Assembly: GCF_004362055.1 (NCBI RefSeq)
Contig: NZ_SNXB01000006.1
Location: forward strand, 1-64,000
Direction: 5' to 3'
DNA: 64,000 nucleotides
Source of the DNA: Flavobacterium sp. 245
GTDB taxonomy: Bacteria; Bacteroidota; Bacteroidia; Flavobacteriales; Flavobacteriaceae
The translations under genes and the position numbers were made by a program. Positions 16,930 through 25,550 of this stretch are shown here, one piece after another. A model generated the notes under the pieces. It did not search any database and had not been told where the DNA came from. It was given only the letters and a program-made list of their open reading frames with translations. Within the stretch, counting starts at the first letter, position 1. Each line of letters starts with the position of its first letter.

Positions 16930-18477
16930 TTATTTGATTTCTTTGTTTAATATTTTTTTGACATTGCTTTTCAAATATGCAATATCATCATCATCACTTT
17001 TAATTTTTTCAAAATAACTTTTGTAAATCTCAAATTCTGGATCTTTTAGCAGAAATAATTCTCTAGTGAAATTTATTATTGCTAAATTATAATAGTACTG
17101 GTTTTTTAATTTTTTAGCATTATCGATTGAAGCTTTATATAATTCCTTACCATTTTCAATCTCTTTTTTTCTTAAATAATACAATCCTAGAGTTGCCTGA
17201 ATTGTTATTTTTTCCTCATTATTAAGATCTGATAAAACATTTTTATTAATAAGATCTAGATATTTAGGGACTTGATCAATTTGATTGCTTAAACACAGAG
17301 AATATATAATATTATTTAAAAAGCTAACTTCAAAATTATTTAGTCTTAGTCCCGCTAAGCACATAATTATTGAAGCATTGTAGTCTTCTAAAATTGAAGC
17401 GATATATGATCCAAAAACTAACGGTCTTTTTGAATAGGGAAAATCTAAGTACCAATTTATACAATTATAAAAAGCTTCGTGAAAATTTCCTTTTTCGAAA
17501 TTTTCATATGCAAAAGCTTCAAATGGATTTTTAACTTGTTTAAAAAAATCAGAATTAAAAAGTAATCTATTGTCTTTTTTACTTAGCCATTCAAATTGGG
17601 CTAAACTATTATCGTTGGGACTTTTCAGAGATAAGTCCAGTAAAGGCTTTGATTTTTTAAAAGAGCCATGTTCTAATTCTAGAGTTGCCAGCGAGCTAGA
17701 TAGTTCTGTTAGATCAAAATCCGAAAATCGTTTTGATGTAATAATCTTTTCTCCTAATTTAATAAAGGGCGAATATCTATCAATTAATTTAGAAGTAGCG
17801 ATATGAGCAGAAATTAACCAAGGATCTTCTTTTGTTGCCTCAGATTTTTTTAAATAATAGATTGCTTTTTCTTCTTGGTATGTGTGAATAAAAAAACGTA
17901 CTGCAGATCTTAGAACAAATCTATTATTTGGAGATAAGTTTAATGCAATTAATACACATTTATTAGCCTTTTCAATTTGATTCTTAATAGTATATAACCT
18001 AGCTAGTTCAATCCAATTTATAGAATTAAACATTTGATTTTTTGTTAAATTTTTAGTTTTGCTAATTATTTTATTGAACAAGCTATCATTTATTAGTGAA
18101 TTAAATTCATTAATACTGTCTATGTTTTTTTCTAATATTTTATTTGAATCTTCACTTTTTGGATTTATTTCCGACTTTATTTTATTGATCAATGAAAGTA
18201 AAGATAATGAAGCATCATTACGATTTAATTCAACAAATTTTATTGCTTCATCTAGTTCGTTTGAAAATAAATCATTTGAAATGAAAGAATTATTTATTAA
18301 ATCTGCGGCAACTCCTATGTTTTTAGAATTATTCCAATCTAATTTTATTTTTGAGTTATCAATTTCTAATGATTTTATATCATAATGTAAGCCTAATTCT
18401 CCGAGTTTAGTTGTTCTTTTGAAGTCTCTCCAGTTGGGAACTAATAATCGATTTTTTAATTCATAAATATTAGTCAT
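16930..18477 (-). CDS. TPR-like protein partnered with a protein kinase
   Basis: A 515-residue protein with no signal peptide or membrane helix. It consists largely of paired helices with TPR-like spacing (for example WIELARLYTIKNQIEKANKCVLIALNLSPNN and LGLYYLRKKEIENGKELYKASIDNAKKL). The N-terminus (IYELKNRLLVPNWRDFKRTTKLGELG) is conserved-looking but unassigned. Its ATG lies inside the end of the upstream kinase gene (8-base overlap), so the pair is translationally coupled. The whole cassette is much richer in A+T than its neighbours: a 60-base line at 17041 has 13 G/C and one at 17881 has 17, against 31 at 16201 and 22 at 20281. It probably serves as scaffold or target for the kinase; this is inference. 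Confidence 0.75.
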   Translation of the reverse strand: MTNIYELKNRLLVPNWRDFKRTTKLGELGLHYDIKSLEIDNSKIKLDWNNSKNIGVAADLINNSFISNDLFSNELDEAIKFVELNRNDASLSLLSLINKIKSEINPKSEDSNKILEKNIDSINEFNSLINDSLFNKIISKTKNLTKNQMFNSINWIELARLYTIKNQIEKANKCVLIALNLSPNNRFVLRSAVRFFIHTYQEEKAIYYLKKSEATKEDPWLISAHIATSKLIDRYSPFIKLGEKIITSKRFSDFDLTELSSSLATLELEHGSFKKSKPLLDLSLKSPNDNSLAQFEWLSKKDNRLLFNSDFFKQVKNPFEAFAYENFEKGNFHEAFYNCINWYLDFPYSKRPLVFGSYIASILEDYNASIIMCLAGLRLNNFEVSFLNNIIYSLCLSNQIDQVPKYLDLINKNVLSDLNNEEKITIQATLGLYYLRKKEIENGKELYKASIDNAKKLKNQYYYNLAIINFTRELFLLKDPEFEIYKSYFEKIKSDDDDIAYLKSNVKKILNKEIK

Positions 18478-19534
18478 TTCCGTATAATTTTAATTCGGTT
18501 CTTCTCTTAATTAAATCTAATTTTGCTATTGCTCGACGGAAATTAAATTGATTACCAATTTCTTTGATGCTTTTTTTATGCCCTCGTTTTTCTGGAATTG
18601 GATAGCAGCAATATTCAATGATTTCTATTAGATCTTTCGAAAAATGATTATTTCCTAATGAGATTTTAATTTCTTCTAAAGATTTATAATATGCATCTAA
18701 TAAATAATCGTTTACTTGTTCAAAATTGCCTTTAAATACTGTCCATCTAAATCTAATATCTAAATGGTTAAATAATAAAGCGGTCATGTTTATTCCTAAA
18801 AAATAATATGTTATCAAGCTTCCAAATAAATACATGTCTGTAGATTTTACTCTTTGATTCCAATCTTGTTGTACATACCCATATAAAAATTCAGGCGGGG
18901 AATAATTAATTTGTCCTGTAAAAGATGTACCATCATCATGCGGTGCTTTTAGTGAGGAACATAGCGATCTCCCTAAATCTCCGATTTTTGAAAGTGTGGA
19001 ATCATTGTAAAGTAATACATTTGAGGGTTTTAGGTCCTGATGGCTGATTTCGACGTTATGTAATTGGTTTAAACCTACGGCAATGTCATGTAGAGATTTT
19101 ATTTTCCACGCTAAATTAATATTATTAGTAAATTTGATATTAGATCTAACATCACCTTCTGCAATTTCAAATATTAAATAAGGTACGTTGGGAATAGCAA
19201 AGCCATCAATGTATTCTTCGCCTTCATCAATTATCATTGATACTTTTGTGAGTCTATTATCTCTACATTTCAAAAGTAAATTTTTTTCAAACTCAAAAGC
19301 ATTAGTTTGTTCTTGCAAAATTTTAACGATACTTTGTCCAGGAAACATTTGAAAAAATGCATTGAAATTTAAAGCTTTTAAAAATGCACTTTCAGTACCA
19401 TTATTTACGATATAACAAACACTAAAAAATCCACCAGTGGAGCCATCAGCAGGATCTATCTTTTCAATAACCTTCCAATTATTTTTTAACTTTTTTCCTA
19501 ATAAGGCATGTGCAGCTATATCACTTTGACTCAT
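18470..19534 (-). CDS. serine/threonine protein kinase-like protein
   Basis: A 354-residue cytosolic protein kinase. Landmarks in order: a glycine loop around residues 31-38 (GSTGGFFS), ATP-lysine Lys53 (AFLKALN), catalytic loop HQDLKPSNVLL (165-175, with Asp167 and Lys169), metal site IGDLGRS (Asp186; DLG rather than DFG), and SPPEF in place of APE. All catalytic residues are present, so it should be active, though HQD for HRD suggests no activation-loop phosphorylation switch. There is no transmembrane or PASTA sensor. It overlaps the TPR gene by 8 bases. Base composition is strongly AT-rich (a 60-base line at 18721 has 14 G/C), unlike the flanking thr genes, pointing to acquisition by transfer. 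Confidence 0.85.
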   Translation of the reverse strand: MSQSDIAAHALLGKKLKNNWKVIEKIDPADGSTGGFFSVCYIVNNGTESAFLKALNFNAFFQMFPGQSIVKILQEQTNAFEFEKNLLLKCRDNRLTKVSMIIDEGEEYIDGFAIPNVPYLIFEIAEGDVRSNIKFTNNINLAWKIKSLHDIAVGLNQLHNVEISHQDLKPSNVLLYNDSTLSKIGDLGRSLCSSLKAPHDDGTSFTGQINYSPPEFLYGYVQQDWNQRVKSTDMYLFGSLITYYFLGINMTALLFNHLDIRFRWTVFKGNFEQVNDYLLDAYYKSLEEIKISLGNNHFSKDLIEIIEYCCYPIPEKRGHKKSIKEIGNQFNFRRAIAKLDLIKRRTELKLYGND

Positions 19535-19674
19535 AATTGTAGTTTGGATTTAACTATATATTTTAATGTTAAAAGATAATATTTTTATTAAATATAACTT
19601 TATAAAATATAGAATTGTTTAGATCAAACTTAGCAAATTTACTTACAAAAAACTAATTCTGATTGTAAAATAAA

Positions 19675-19718
19675 AAGCCACAAATTACAACAGGATAAAT
19701 CCTTATAATCTGTGGCTT
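19675..19718 (-). terminator. terminator of the thr operon
   Basis: An imperfect long hairpin with outer stem AAGCCACA/TGTGGCTT (19675-19682 and 19711-19718) and an inner partly paired section ending in GGAT-AA-ATCC. On the minus strand it is followed by TTTTTATTTT. It lies 25 bases past the thrC stop. Confidence 0.8.
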
Positions 19719-19742
19719 AGAATTTTATAAAAGAGATAATAA

Positions 19743-21032
19743 TTACCCCAAAAACGCCTTCAATTCCTCATAAGTCTTAATCTTCACACTCACTTTATCC
19801 TCATTCATAACACTTTCAATTTGTTCTGGAATCGGAAGTGTAATGCCTAAAGCAGGTTCAACAACATCTAAGAATTTAATAGGATGTGCGGTTTCTAAGA
19901 AAACCCCAATCGCGTTTTCGTGTTTTTGTAATTCTTTTTTCAAACCTAAATAACCCACAGCGCCGTGTGGTTCTGCGATGTAACCGTCGGTATTGTAAAT
20001 TTGTTTTAGAGCTGTAAGCGTTTCTTCATCTGTATAACTGTACGATGAGAAATCTTTTTCGAAAGCTTTTAAATCGTTGTTGTACAATTCCTGAATTCTA
20101 ATAAAGTTACTTGGGTTTCCAACGTCCATAGCGTTCGAAATTGTTACTTTAGAAGGTTTTGGATCGTATTTTCCGTTTTCTAAGAATCTTGGTACGGTAT
20201 CGTTTACGTTGGTAGACGCTACAAAATGTTCAATTGGCAAACCTAATTTCTTTGCCATAATTCCGGCGCAGATATTTCCGAAATTTCCGCTTGGACAAGA
20301 GAAAATCAACGGTTTGTTTTGGCTTTTCAACGCTTTGTAAGCAAAGAAGAAATAGAACATTTGTGGCAACCAGCGCGCAATATTAATAGAATTCGCCGAA
20401 GTCAGGTTTTTATGCGCTAAAGTTTCATCTAAAAACGCTTTTTTAACCATATCCTGGCAATCATCAAAAACGCCATCTACTTCAAGTGCTTTAATGTTTT
20501 TACCTAAAGTCGTCAATTGTTTTTCCTGAATGTCGCTCACTTTTCCTGACGGATATAAAATCACAACATCAACACCGTCAACACCCAAAAATCCGCTCGC
20601 AACCGCACCGCCAGTATCTCCGGAAGTCGCTACTAAAACGGTATTTTTACTGTCTTTTTTGTCTTTATTAAAATACGCCAGACAACGTGACATAAATCGC
20701 GCTCCAACGTCTTTAAAAGCCATTGTAGGGCCGTGAAATAATTCTAATGAATAAATTCCGTTTTCAACTTCCACAACCGGAAAATCAAAAGATAAAGTAT
20801 CTTTAATGATTTCTCTTAAATTCTCCTCCGGAATGTCATCGCCCACAAATTGCTGTATCACATCAAAAGCAATATCGTTATGGCTTAAATTCTCGATTAC
20901 ATTAAAAAACGCAGGATTTAATGGCGTTATGATTTGCGGAAAATACAATCCTTTATCACTCGCTAATCCTTGTATTACAGCTTCTTTGAATGAAACTTCT
21001 GGTGCATTATGGTTTAAACTATAGTATTTCAT
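19743..21032 (-). CDS. thrC: threonine synthase
   Basis: Last step of threonine synthesis: O-phosphohomoserine to threonine, with pyridoxal phosphate. The 429-residue protein starts with the family N-terminal block MKYYSLNHNAPEVSFKEAVIQGLASDKGLYFPQ, carries the PLP-lysine motif GPTMAFKDVGARFM (Lys at about 108) and the phosphate-binding loop ATSGDTGGAVASGF (about 134-147). Length and order match the thrC fold II family. It is the last gene of thrA-thrB-thrC, but 359 bases of repeat-rich DNA separate it from thrB. A terminator follows at 19675-19718. Confidence 0.97.
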   Translation of the reverse strand: MKYYSLNHNAPEVSFKEAVIQGLASDKGLYFPQIITPLNPAFFNVIENLSHNDIAFDVIQQFVGDDIPEENLREIIKDTLSFDFPVVEVENGIYSLELFHGPTMAFKDVGARFMSRCLAYFNKDKKDSKNTVLVATSGDTGGAVASGFLGVDGVDVVILYPSGKVSDIQEKQLTTLGKNIKALEVDGVFDDCQDMVKKAFLDETLAHKNLTSANSINIARWLPQMFYFFFAYKALKSQNKPLIFSCPSGNFGNICAGIMAKKLGLPIEHFVASTNVNDTVPRFLENGKYDPKPSKVTISNAMDVGNPSNFIRIQELYNNDLKAFEKDFSSYSYTDEETLTALKQIYNTDGYIAEPHGAVGYLGLKKELQKHENAIGVFLETAHPIKFLDVVEPALGITLPIPEQIESVMNEDKVSVKIKTYEELKAFLG

Positions 21033-21040
21033 TGTTTAAT

Positions 21041-21110
21041 TTTAGATTTTAGATTTTGGATTTTAGAAGAGAGAGAATAGAGTATAGAGTAAAGAGAATA
21101 GACTTTTCTG
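21041..21110. repeat. short direct repeats upstream of thrC
   Basis: Three copies of TTTTAGATT-type units at about 21041-21066, followed by AGAATAGAGTATAGAGTAAAGAGAATAGA, which repeats an AGAGTA-like unit. On the minus strand the first block reads as AATCTAAAATC, a unit that recurs near 8229-8265. Confidence 0.65.
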
Positions 21111-21172
21111 TACAATCAAATTCCAATTTTTAAAAATTCCAAATTCCAAATATTTATATTAGTTAAGTCTGT

Positions 21173-21278
21173 TTTGTCATTCCGAGGAACGAGGAATCCC
21201 CGCAAGTAGCTCCGCAGGCTAAATCGCCAATCTTTGTCGAGTTTCTCGCGGGGATTCCTCGTTCCTCGGAATGACAAA
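21173..21278. repeat. 31-base-arm perfect palindrome inside the thr operon
   Basis: Arms at 21173-21203 and 21248-21278 are perfectly complementary over 31 bases (core GTCATTCCGAGGAACGAGGA). The 44-base loop contains AGCTCCGCAGGCTAAATCG. A degenerate copy of another family (CGACTCCGCTCAGTCTGAC) sits nearby at about 21332-21352. The element lies between thrB and thrC. Confidence 0.9.
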
Positions 21279-21391
21279 CTTTGTGTGTTATACTTTGTGT
21301 GCTACAGTTTATGTTTTATACTTTGCGGGACTTCGACTCCGCTCAGTCTGACAAACTATATCTTAATACTTAATTCTTTTTACTTAATACC

Positions 21392-22315
21392 TTATAATAT
21401 CCTAACCCCATCAGGATTAATCTTTGAAACGTGAATTTCATATGGCAGATTCATCTTTTCATAAACGTCGCTCATCGCTTTGGCTATCTGATCGGCGGTG
21501 TTTTTTCCTCTGCTTAAAGCAAAAATCGACGGACCAGAACCTGAAATTCCGGAACCTAAAGCACCGTTTTCAAGAGCCGTTTGTTTGATTAAATCAAATC
21601 CCGGAATCAAAACGCTTCTTAACGGTTCAACGATTTCGTCATGAAGTGATCTTCCAATCAAATCGTAATCTTTGGTGTATAAACCGGCGATTAATCCGCC
21701 CACATTTCCCCATTGCATAATCGCACTTTTCAGGGAAACGTTTTGTTTCAATACCGAACGCGCATCTGATGTTTTCAACTCAATTTGAGGATGAACTACT
21801 GTCGCGTACAATTCTTCCGGACTATCAATTCGGATAATATCAAGCGGAGCATAACTTCTTACCAACGTAAATCCGCCTAAAAGGGCAGGGGCAACATTGT
21901 CTGCATGCGCGTTTCCGCTGGCTAATTTCTCGCCCTGCATCGCAAACTGCACCAAATCTTTACGCGAATAAGGTCTTCCTAATAATTCATTTATCCCGAA
22001 AACTGCTCCGGCAGAACTTGCAGCACTGCTTCCAATTCCGCTTCCGGCTTTGATATTTTTGTAGATTTCGATTTCGAAACCAAAATCTAGTTGGTCTAAA
22101 GTTTCCAGCATCGCCAAAGCCGCAACACCCGAAACATTTTTCTCTGTTTCCAAAGGCAAATCGGCACCGACAATTTTAGTAATGCGAACGCCTTTTTGAT
22201 CGACTTTTCGAACAATCATTTCATCGCCCGCATTGTCTAAGCAAAGTCCAAGTACGTCAAATCCGCATGAGAGGTTTGCGATAGTTGCTGGGCAAAAGAG
22301 TTTAATCTGTGTCAT
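21392..22315 (-). CDS. thrB: homoserine kinase
   Basis: Phosphorylates L-homoserine with ATP to give O-phosphohomoserine, the substrate of ThrC. GHMP-kinase family, 307 residues: the N-terminal block FCPATIANLSCGFDVLGLCLD, ATP-binding motif GSGIGSSAASSAGAVFGIN (about 91-109) and C-terminal GALGSGISGSGPSIFAL (about 255-271) are all intact. Length is normal. It sits between thrA and thrC in the usual Bacteroidota order, separated from each by repeat-filled gaps of 142 and 76+ bases. Confidence 0.97.
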   Translation of the reverse strand: MTQIKLFCPATIANLSCGFDVLGLCLDNAGDEMIVRKVDQKGVRITKIVGADLPLETEKNVSGVAALAMLETLDQLDFGFEIEIYKNIKAGSGIGSSAASSAGAVFGINELLGRPYSRKDLVQFAMQGEKLASGNAHADNVAPALLGGFTLVRSYAPLDIIRIDSPEELYATVVHPQIELKTSDARSVLKQNVSLKSAIMQWGNVGGLIAGLYTKDYDLIGRSLHDEIVEPLRSVLIPGFDLIKQTALENGALGSGISGSGPSIFALSRGKNTADQIAKAMSDVYEKMNLPYEIHVSKINPDGVRIL

Positions 22316-22323
22316 TTGTTATA

Positions 22324-22455
22324 GGTTCTGAGTTGCTAAGGTTCTAAGATTCTAAGGTTTTCCTTGCAACTGTTTATTTTTTTAGCTTCTAAGAAACTAA
22401 GTTTCTAAGATTAAGGAAAAAACCTCAGAACCTTAGCAACTTAGCCCCTTAGAAC
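22324..22455. repeat. GTTCTAAG-type repeats forming an imperfect palindrome between thrA and thrB
   Basis: GGTTCTGAGTTGCTAAGG (22324-22341) followed by GTTCTAAGATTCTAAGG is mirrored by CCTCAGAACCTTAGCAAC (22423-22440) and TTAGCCCCTTAGAACC. The unit GTTCTAAG, GTTGCTAAG recurs at 45476-45513, 57127-57163 and 57935-57963, always between genes. Confidence 0.8.
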
Positions 22456-22457
22456 CT

Positions 22458-24905
22458 TTATACATTCCCAATTCGAATTACATCCGCAAAAATTCCTGAT
22501 GCTGTAACCGCAGCTCCGGCTCCGGCGCCTTTGATTAATAAAGGCTGATCTACGTAACGATCTGTGTAGAACAATACAATATTGTCTTTTCCTTCTAAAT
22601 TGTAAAAAGGATGATCTTTTGGAATGAATTGCAGGCCAACGCTTGCTTTTCCGTTTTCGAATTGCGCTACATATTTCAATCTTGAATCTTTTGCCAATGC
22701 TTCTTCATAGATTTTCTCAAAATGAGGAGCATGTTTGATTAACGATGCAAAAAAGTCTTCGTTGTTTGTTGTTGCCAAACATTCGGCAGGCAGGAATGAT
22801 TCGTTTGCGATGGCGTCAATATCCATTTCGTAACCGCTTTCGCGAATAAGAATCAGGATTTTACGAGCCACATCAACACCGCTTAAGTCAATTTTTGGAT
22901 CTGGTTCTGTAAATCCTTGTACTCCGGCTTCTTTAACCACATCGTGGAAAGAATTGTTTTTATCGAAATTATTGAAAATGAAGTTCAGACTTCCAGATAA
23001 AACCGCCTGAATTTTATGCACTTTATCGCCAGAAGCAATAAGGTTTTTCACGGTATCAATAATTGGCAATCCTGCACCAACATTCGTTTCAAATAAAAAC
23101 GGAGCGTTGTATTGGCGAGATAAACTTTTTAGTTTTTTATAGTTGTCGTAAGCAGATGAACAAGCAATTTTATTACAAGTTACAACGGCAATACTTTCTT
23201 TTAAGAACTTTTCATACATTTCAGAAACGCTCGAATTTGCTGTAATATCAACAAAAATGCTATTACGTAAATTCAGTTCTTTTGCACGTGCAATAAATTC
23301 TGTTGGAATTGCTGCTTCTCCTTTTTCTAAAGTCGACTGCCAGTCTTTTAATGAAATTCCGTCTTCGTCAAAAAGCATTTTTCTTGAGTTTGACAAAGCA
23401 ATTACGCGAACGTTGATCTTTAAATTATCTTTTAAGAATTTCCTTTGAGTATGAATTTGCTCGATGAATTTTTCACCCACATTTCCAACTCCCATTACAA
23501 ATAAATTCAGCTGTTTTGTGTTTTCTTCGAAGAAATTCTCATGCAAAGTATTCAACGCTTTTTTAACGTCTCTTTCGTTAATTACAGTTGAAATATTTCT
23601 TTCAGAAGCACCTTGCGCAATCGCACGAATGTTTACGTTGTTTTTTCCTAAAGTGCTGAACATCCTTCCGCTTAAACCTTGGTGATTTTTCATGTTTTCA
23701 CCAACCAAAGCAATAATGCAAAGGTCTTTTTCTACATAACAAGGATCGATTTTGTTTTGTGCAATTTCGATTTCAAAAGCTCTGTTGATCGCAGCTTCAG
23801 CATTATCAGCATCCGAATTTAAAATTCCGATACAAATGGAATGCTCAGAAGAAGCCTGAGTGATAAAAATAACGTTGATTTTTTCCTGAGACAATACTTC
23901 GAACAAACGTCTTGACGAACCTGTAACGCCAATCATTCCAGGGCCTTCAAGAGTTAAAAGCGAAATATTATCGATATGGCTGATTCCTTTTACAACAGTA
24001 TCTTTTGATACAACAGTGTCAGAAATTAAAGTTCCTACAGCTTCTGGTTCAAAAGTGTTTTTGATTAAAATCGGAATGTTTTTTCTTAAAACGGGCTGAA
24101 TTGTTGGCGGATACAACACTTTGGCACCAAAATGAGACAATTCCATCGCTTCCTGATACGAAATGTTTGCAATTGGCTGTGCTTGTTTTACAATTTTTGG
24201 GTTTGCAGTAAACATTCCGTTTACGTCAGTCCATATTTCAAGCTGTTCAGCGTCGACTGCTCCGGCAATAATCGCTGCAGTATAGTCAGATCCACCGCGT
24301 CCTAAAGTCGAAGTGATTCCGTCTAAAGTCTGTGCGATAAAACCTGGCAGAATATTGATTTTCGATTCATTCGAAGCAAAATATTCCTGAATTAATTGAT
24401 TCGAAACTTCGAAATTCACAACCGCTTTTCCGAAATCGGCATTTGTTTTAATTAATTCACGACTGTCTTTATAAACTGCATTTTTTTCAGTTTGCTGAAG
24501 CGCCTGTGCGATGATAAATGAAGAGAGCAATTCTCCAAAACTTAAAATAGTATCGGCAGTTCTTGGAGATAATTCGCCAAGCAAGAAACAGCCGTCTAAT
24601 AAAGTTTCTAAATGATTAATGATTCGTTTTACGTGGCTCAATAAACTGCTTTGCTCGCTTACCGGAATCAATTCTTTTAGCGTGTCAAGGTGTTTTTTCT
24701 CGATTTCAGCAACAACTTCTCTAAAGCTTTCATCATTTGCAGCCGCTTTTGCAGCCGCAGATTGAAGCAAATCGGTCACTTTGCTAAGTGCAGAAACGAC
24801 AACAACGAGTTGGTCATTTTTAGCTTTTTGATTAATAATTTCGAGAACGAGTTTTATATTTTGAGCATTGGCAACCGAAGTTCCGCCAAATTTTAATACT
24901 TTCAT
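22458..24905 (-). CDS. thrA: bifunctional aspartate kinase / homoserine dehydrogenase
   Basis: Catalyses steps one and three of the threonine/methionine branch. The 815 residues contain an N-terminal aspartokinase (MKVLKFGGTSV at 1-11; GRGGSDYTAA and ELEIWTDVNGMFTANP around 205-240), two ACT regulatory domains (about 315-460: LLTLEGPGMIGVTG, LVGENMKNHQGLSGRMFSTL) and a C-terminal homoserine dehydrogenase (about 470-815: LFVMGVGNVGEKFIEQI NAD-binding start, ETNVGAGLPII and GFTEPDPKIDLSGVDVARK). ACT domains usually mean threonine feedback. It is the first gene of thrA-thrB-thrC, and a threonine-rich leader peptide ORF lies 190 bases upstream. Confidence 0.97.
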   Translation of the reverse strand: MKVLKFGGTSVANAQNIKLVLEIINQKAKNDQLVVVVSALSKVTDLLQSAAAKAAANDESFREVVAEIEKKHLDTLKELIPVSEQSSLLSHVKRIINHLETLLDGCFLLGELSPRTADTILSFGELLSSFIIAQALQQTEKNAVYKDSRELIKTNADFGKAVVNFEVSNQLIQEYFASNESKINILPGFIAQTLDGITSTLGRGGSDYTAAIIAGAVDAEQLEIWTDVNGMFTANPKIVKQAQPIANISYQEAMELSHFGAKVLYPPTIQPVLRKNIPILIKNTFEPEAVGTLISDTVVSKDTVVKGISHIDNISLLTLEGPGMIGVTGSSRRLFEVLSQEKINVIFITQASSEHSICIGILNSDADNAEAAINRAFEIEIAQNKIDPCYVEKDLCIIALVGENMKNHQGLSGRMFSTLGKNNVNIRAIAQGASERNISTVINERDVKKALNTLHENFFEENTKQLNLFVMGVGNVGEKFIEQIHTQRKFLKDNLKINVRVIALSNSRKMLFDEDGISLKDWQSTLEKGEAAIPTEFIARAKELNLRNSIFVDITANSSVSEMYEKFLKESIAVVTCNKIACSSAYDNYKKLKSLSRQYNAPFLFETNVGAGLPIIDTVKNLIASGDKVHKIQAVLSGSLNFIFNNFDKNNSFHDVVKEAGVQGFTEPDPKIDLSGVDVARKILILIRESGYEMDIDAIANESFLPAECLATTNNEDFFASLIKHAPHFEKIYEEALAKDSRLKYVAQFENGKASVGLQFIPKDHPFYNLEGKDNIVLFYTDRYVDQPLLIKGAGAGAAVTASGIFADVIRIGNV

Positions 24906-25080
24906 TTTTGTGATATTTTTTAATAAGGTGCAAAGGTTGTGAGTAATAAAGGTTCAAAGGCTATCAAATGTGAACTGAAACTGAAAACTGCAACTATTTT
25001 TTTTCTTTTGTAAATGTTTTTTATGTATCCAATAACCTTCTTCTTTCAAGAAAAAAGTATAGATAACCTGGATTATATGT

Positions 25081-25104
25081 AAAAATGTATACCCCTAAGG
25101 GGTA
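25081..25104 (-). terminator. attenuator hairpin overlapping the leader-peptide stop codon
   Basis: On the minus strand the stem TACCCC/GGGGTA (25104-25099 and 25095-25090) closes a TTA loop that is part of the CCT-TAG end of the leader ORF, and it is followed directly by TACATTTTT (25089-25081). This is the shape of a small intrinsic terminator, placed so that a ribosome stalled on the preceding Thr codons would cover its 5' arm. Confidence 0.6.
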
Positions 25105-25196
25105 GTAGTTGTTGTAGTAGAAATAATCGTAGCAGCATTTGCAACTCTAGTTTGAGTTGTCATTGTAGATTGATATTTTGTGCTGTTACTTTTCAT
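25095..25196 (-). CDS. thrL: threonine-rich leader peptide of the thr operon
   Basis: A 33-codon ORF on the minus strand. It starts MKSNSTKYQSTMTTQTRVAN and ends TIISTTTTTTP, then TAG. Twelve of 33 residues are Thr, with six consecutive Thr codons (25101-25118) just after two Ile and one Ser codon. It lies 190 bases upstream of thrA on the same strand and downstream of a TAnnTTTG box. The layout parallels the enterobacterial thrL attenuator peptide, which also ends in Thr/Ile repeats, although the sequences are not alignable overall. A compact GC-rich hairpin plus T-run overlaps its stop codon. Low threonyl-tRNA would stall ribosomes on the Thr run; that this controls thrABC is inference. Confidence 0.75.
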   Translation of the reverse strand: MKSNSTKYQSTMTTQTRVANAATIISTTTTTTP

Positions 25197-25208
25197 TATT
25201 TGATTTTT

Positions 25209-25216
25209 CAAAAGTA
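25209..25216 (-). promoter_or_regulatory. -7 promoter box of the thr leader/thrABC
   Basis: TACTTTTG on the minus strand matches TAnnTTTG exactly and ends 12 bases upstream of the leader ATG. The -33 region is T-rich without a clean TTTG. The start of transcription would fall only a few bases before the leader peptide. Confidence 0.5.
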
Positions 25217-25550
25217 CAGCTTTTAAGCAGCATTAAAAATTCTTATCGCCTTTTTGCGAATATTTTAATAATTCAAATCTCAAAAAATCAATATTGAGTA
25301 ATTGTTAAAATTTGACAAGCTAAATTGAAGTTTTGATATATTTAAGATTAGTTTTTTTGAGAATATAGCGTGTATAATGAATTGGCTTTTAACGAAAAAC
25401 TTAGCAAATGGTGATGATTTTAGTAAAATTTAGGATTGTTAAATAAATAAAAGAGCAGAATTTCTTTGATGCTAATTTTAATTATTGTGATAAAATGTTG
25501 CTTTTTAATATTGATTTGTTGAATTTTGACGTCTTAAATTTAAAATAATC
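25217..25550. other. intergenic region between divergent thr operon and hutH
   Basis: A 334-base AT-rich stretch between the thr promoter and the hutH start. No ORF with coding character, no hairpin with a T-run and no exact TAnnTTTG on the plus strand close to hutH was found, so the hutH promoter is not identified. Confidence 0.5.

Noticed and set aside
24906..25080. A second terminator hairpin in the thr leader (ACTTTTTTCTT ... AAGAAGAAGGT)
   Set aside because: An 11-base stem can be drawn but the T-run is in its 5' arm and no T-run follows, so it does not look like a terminator.
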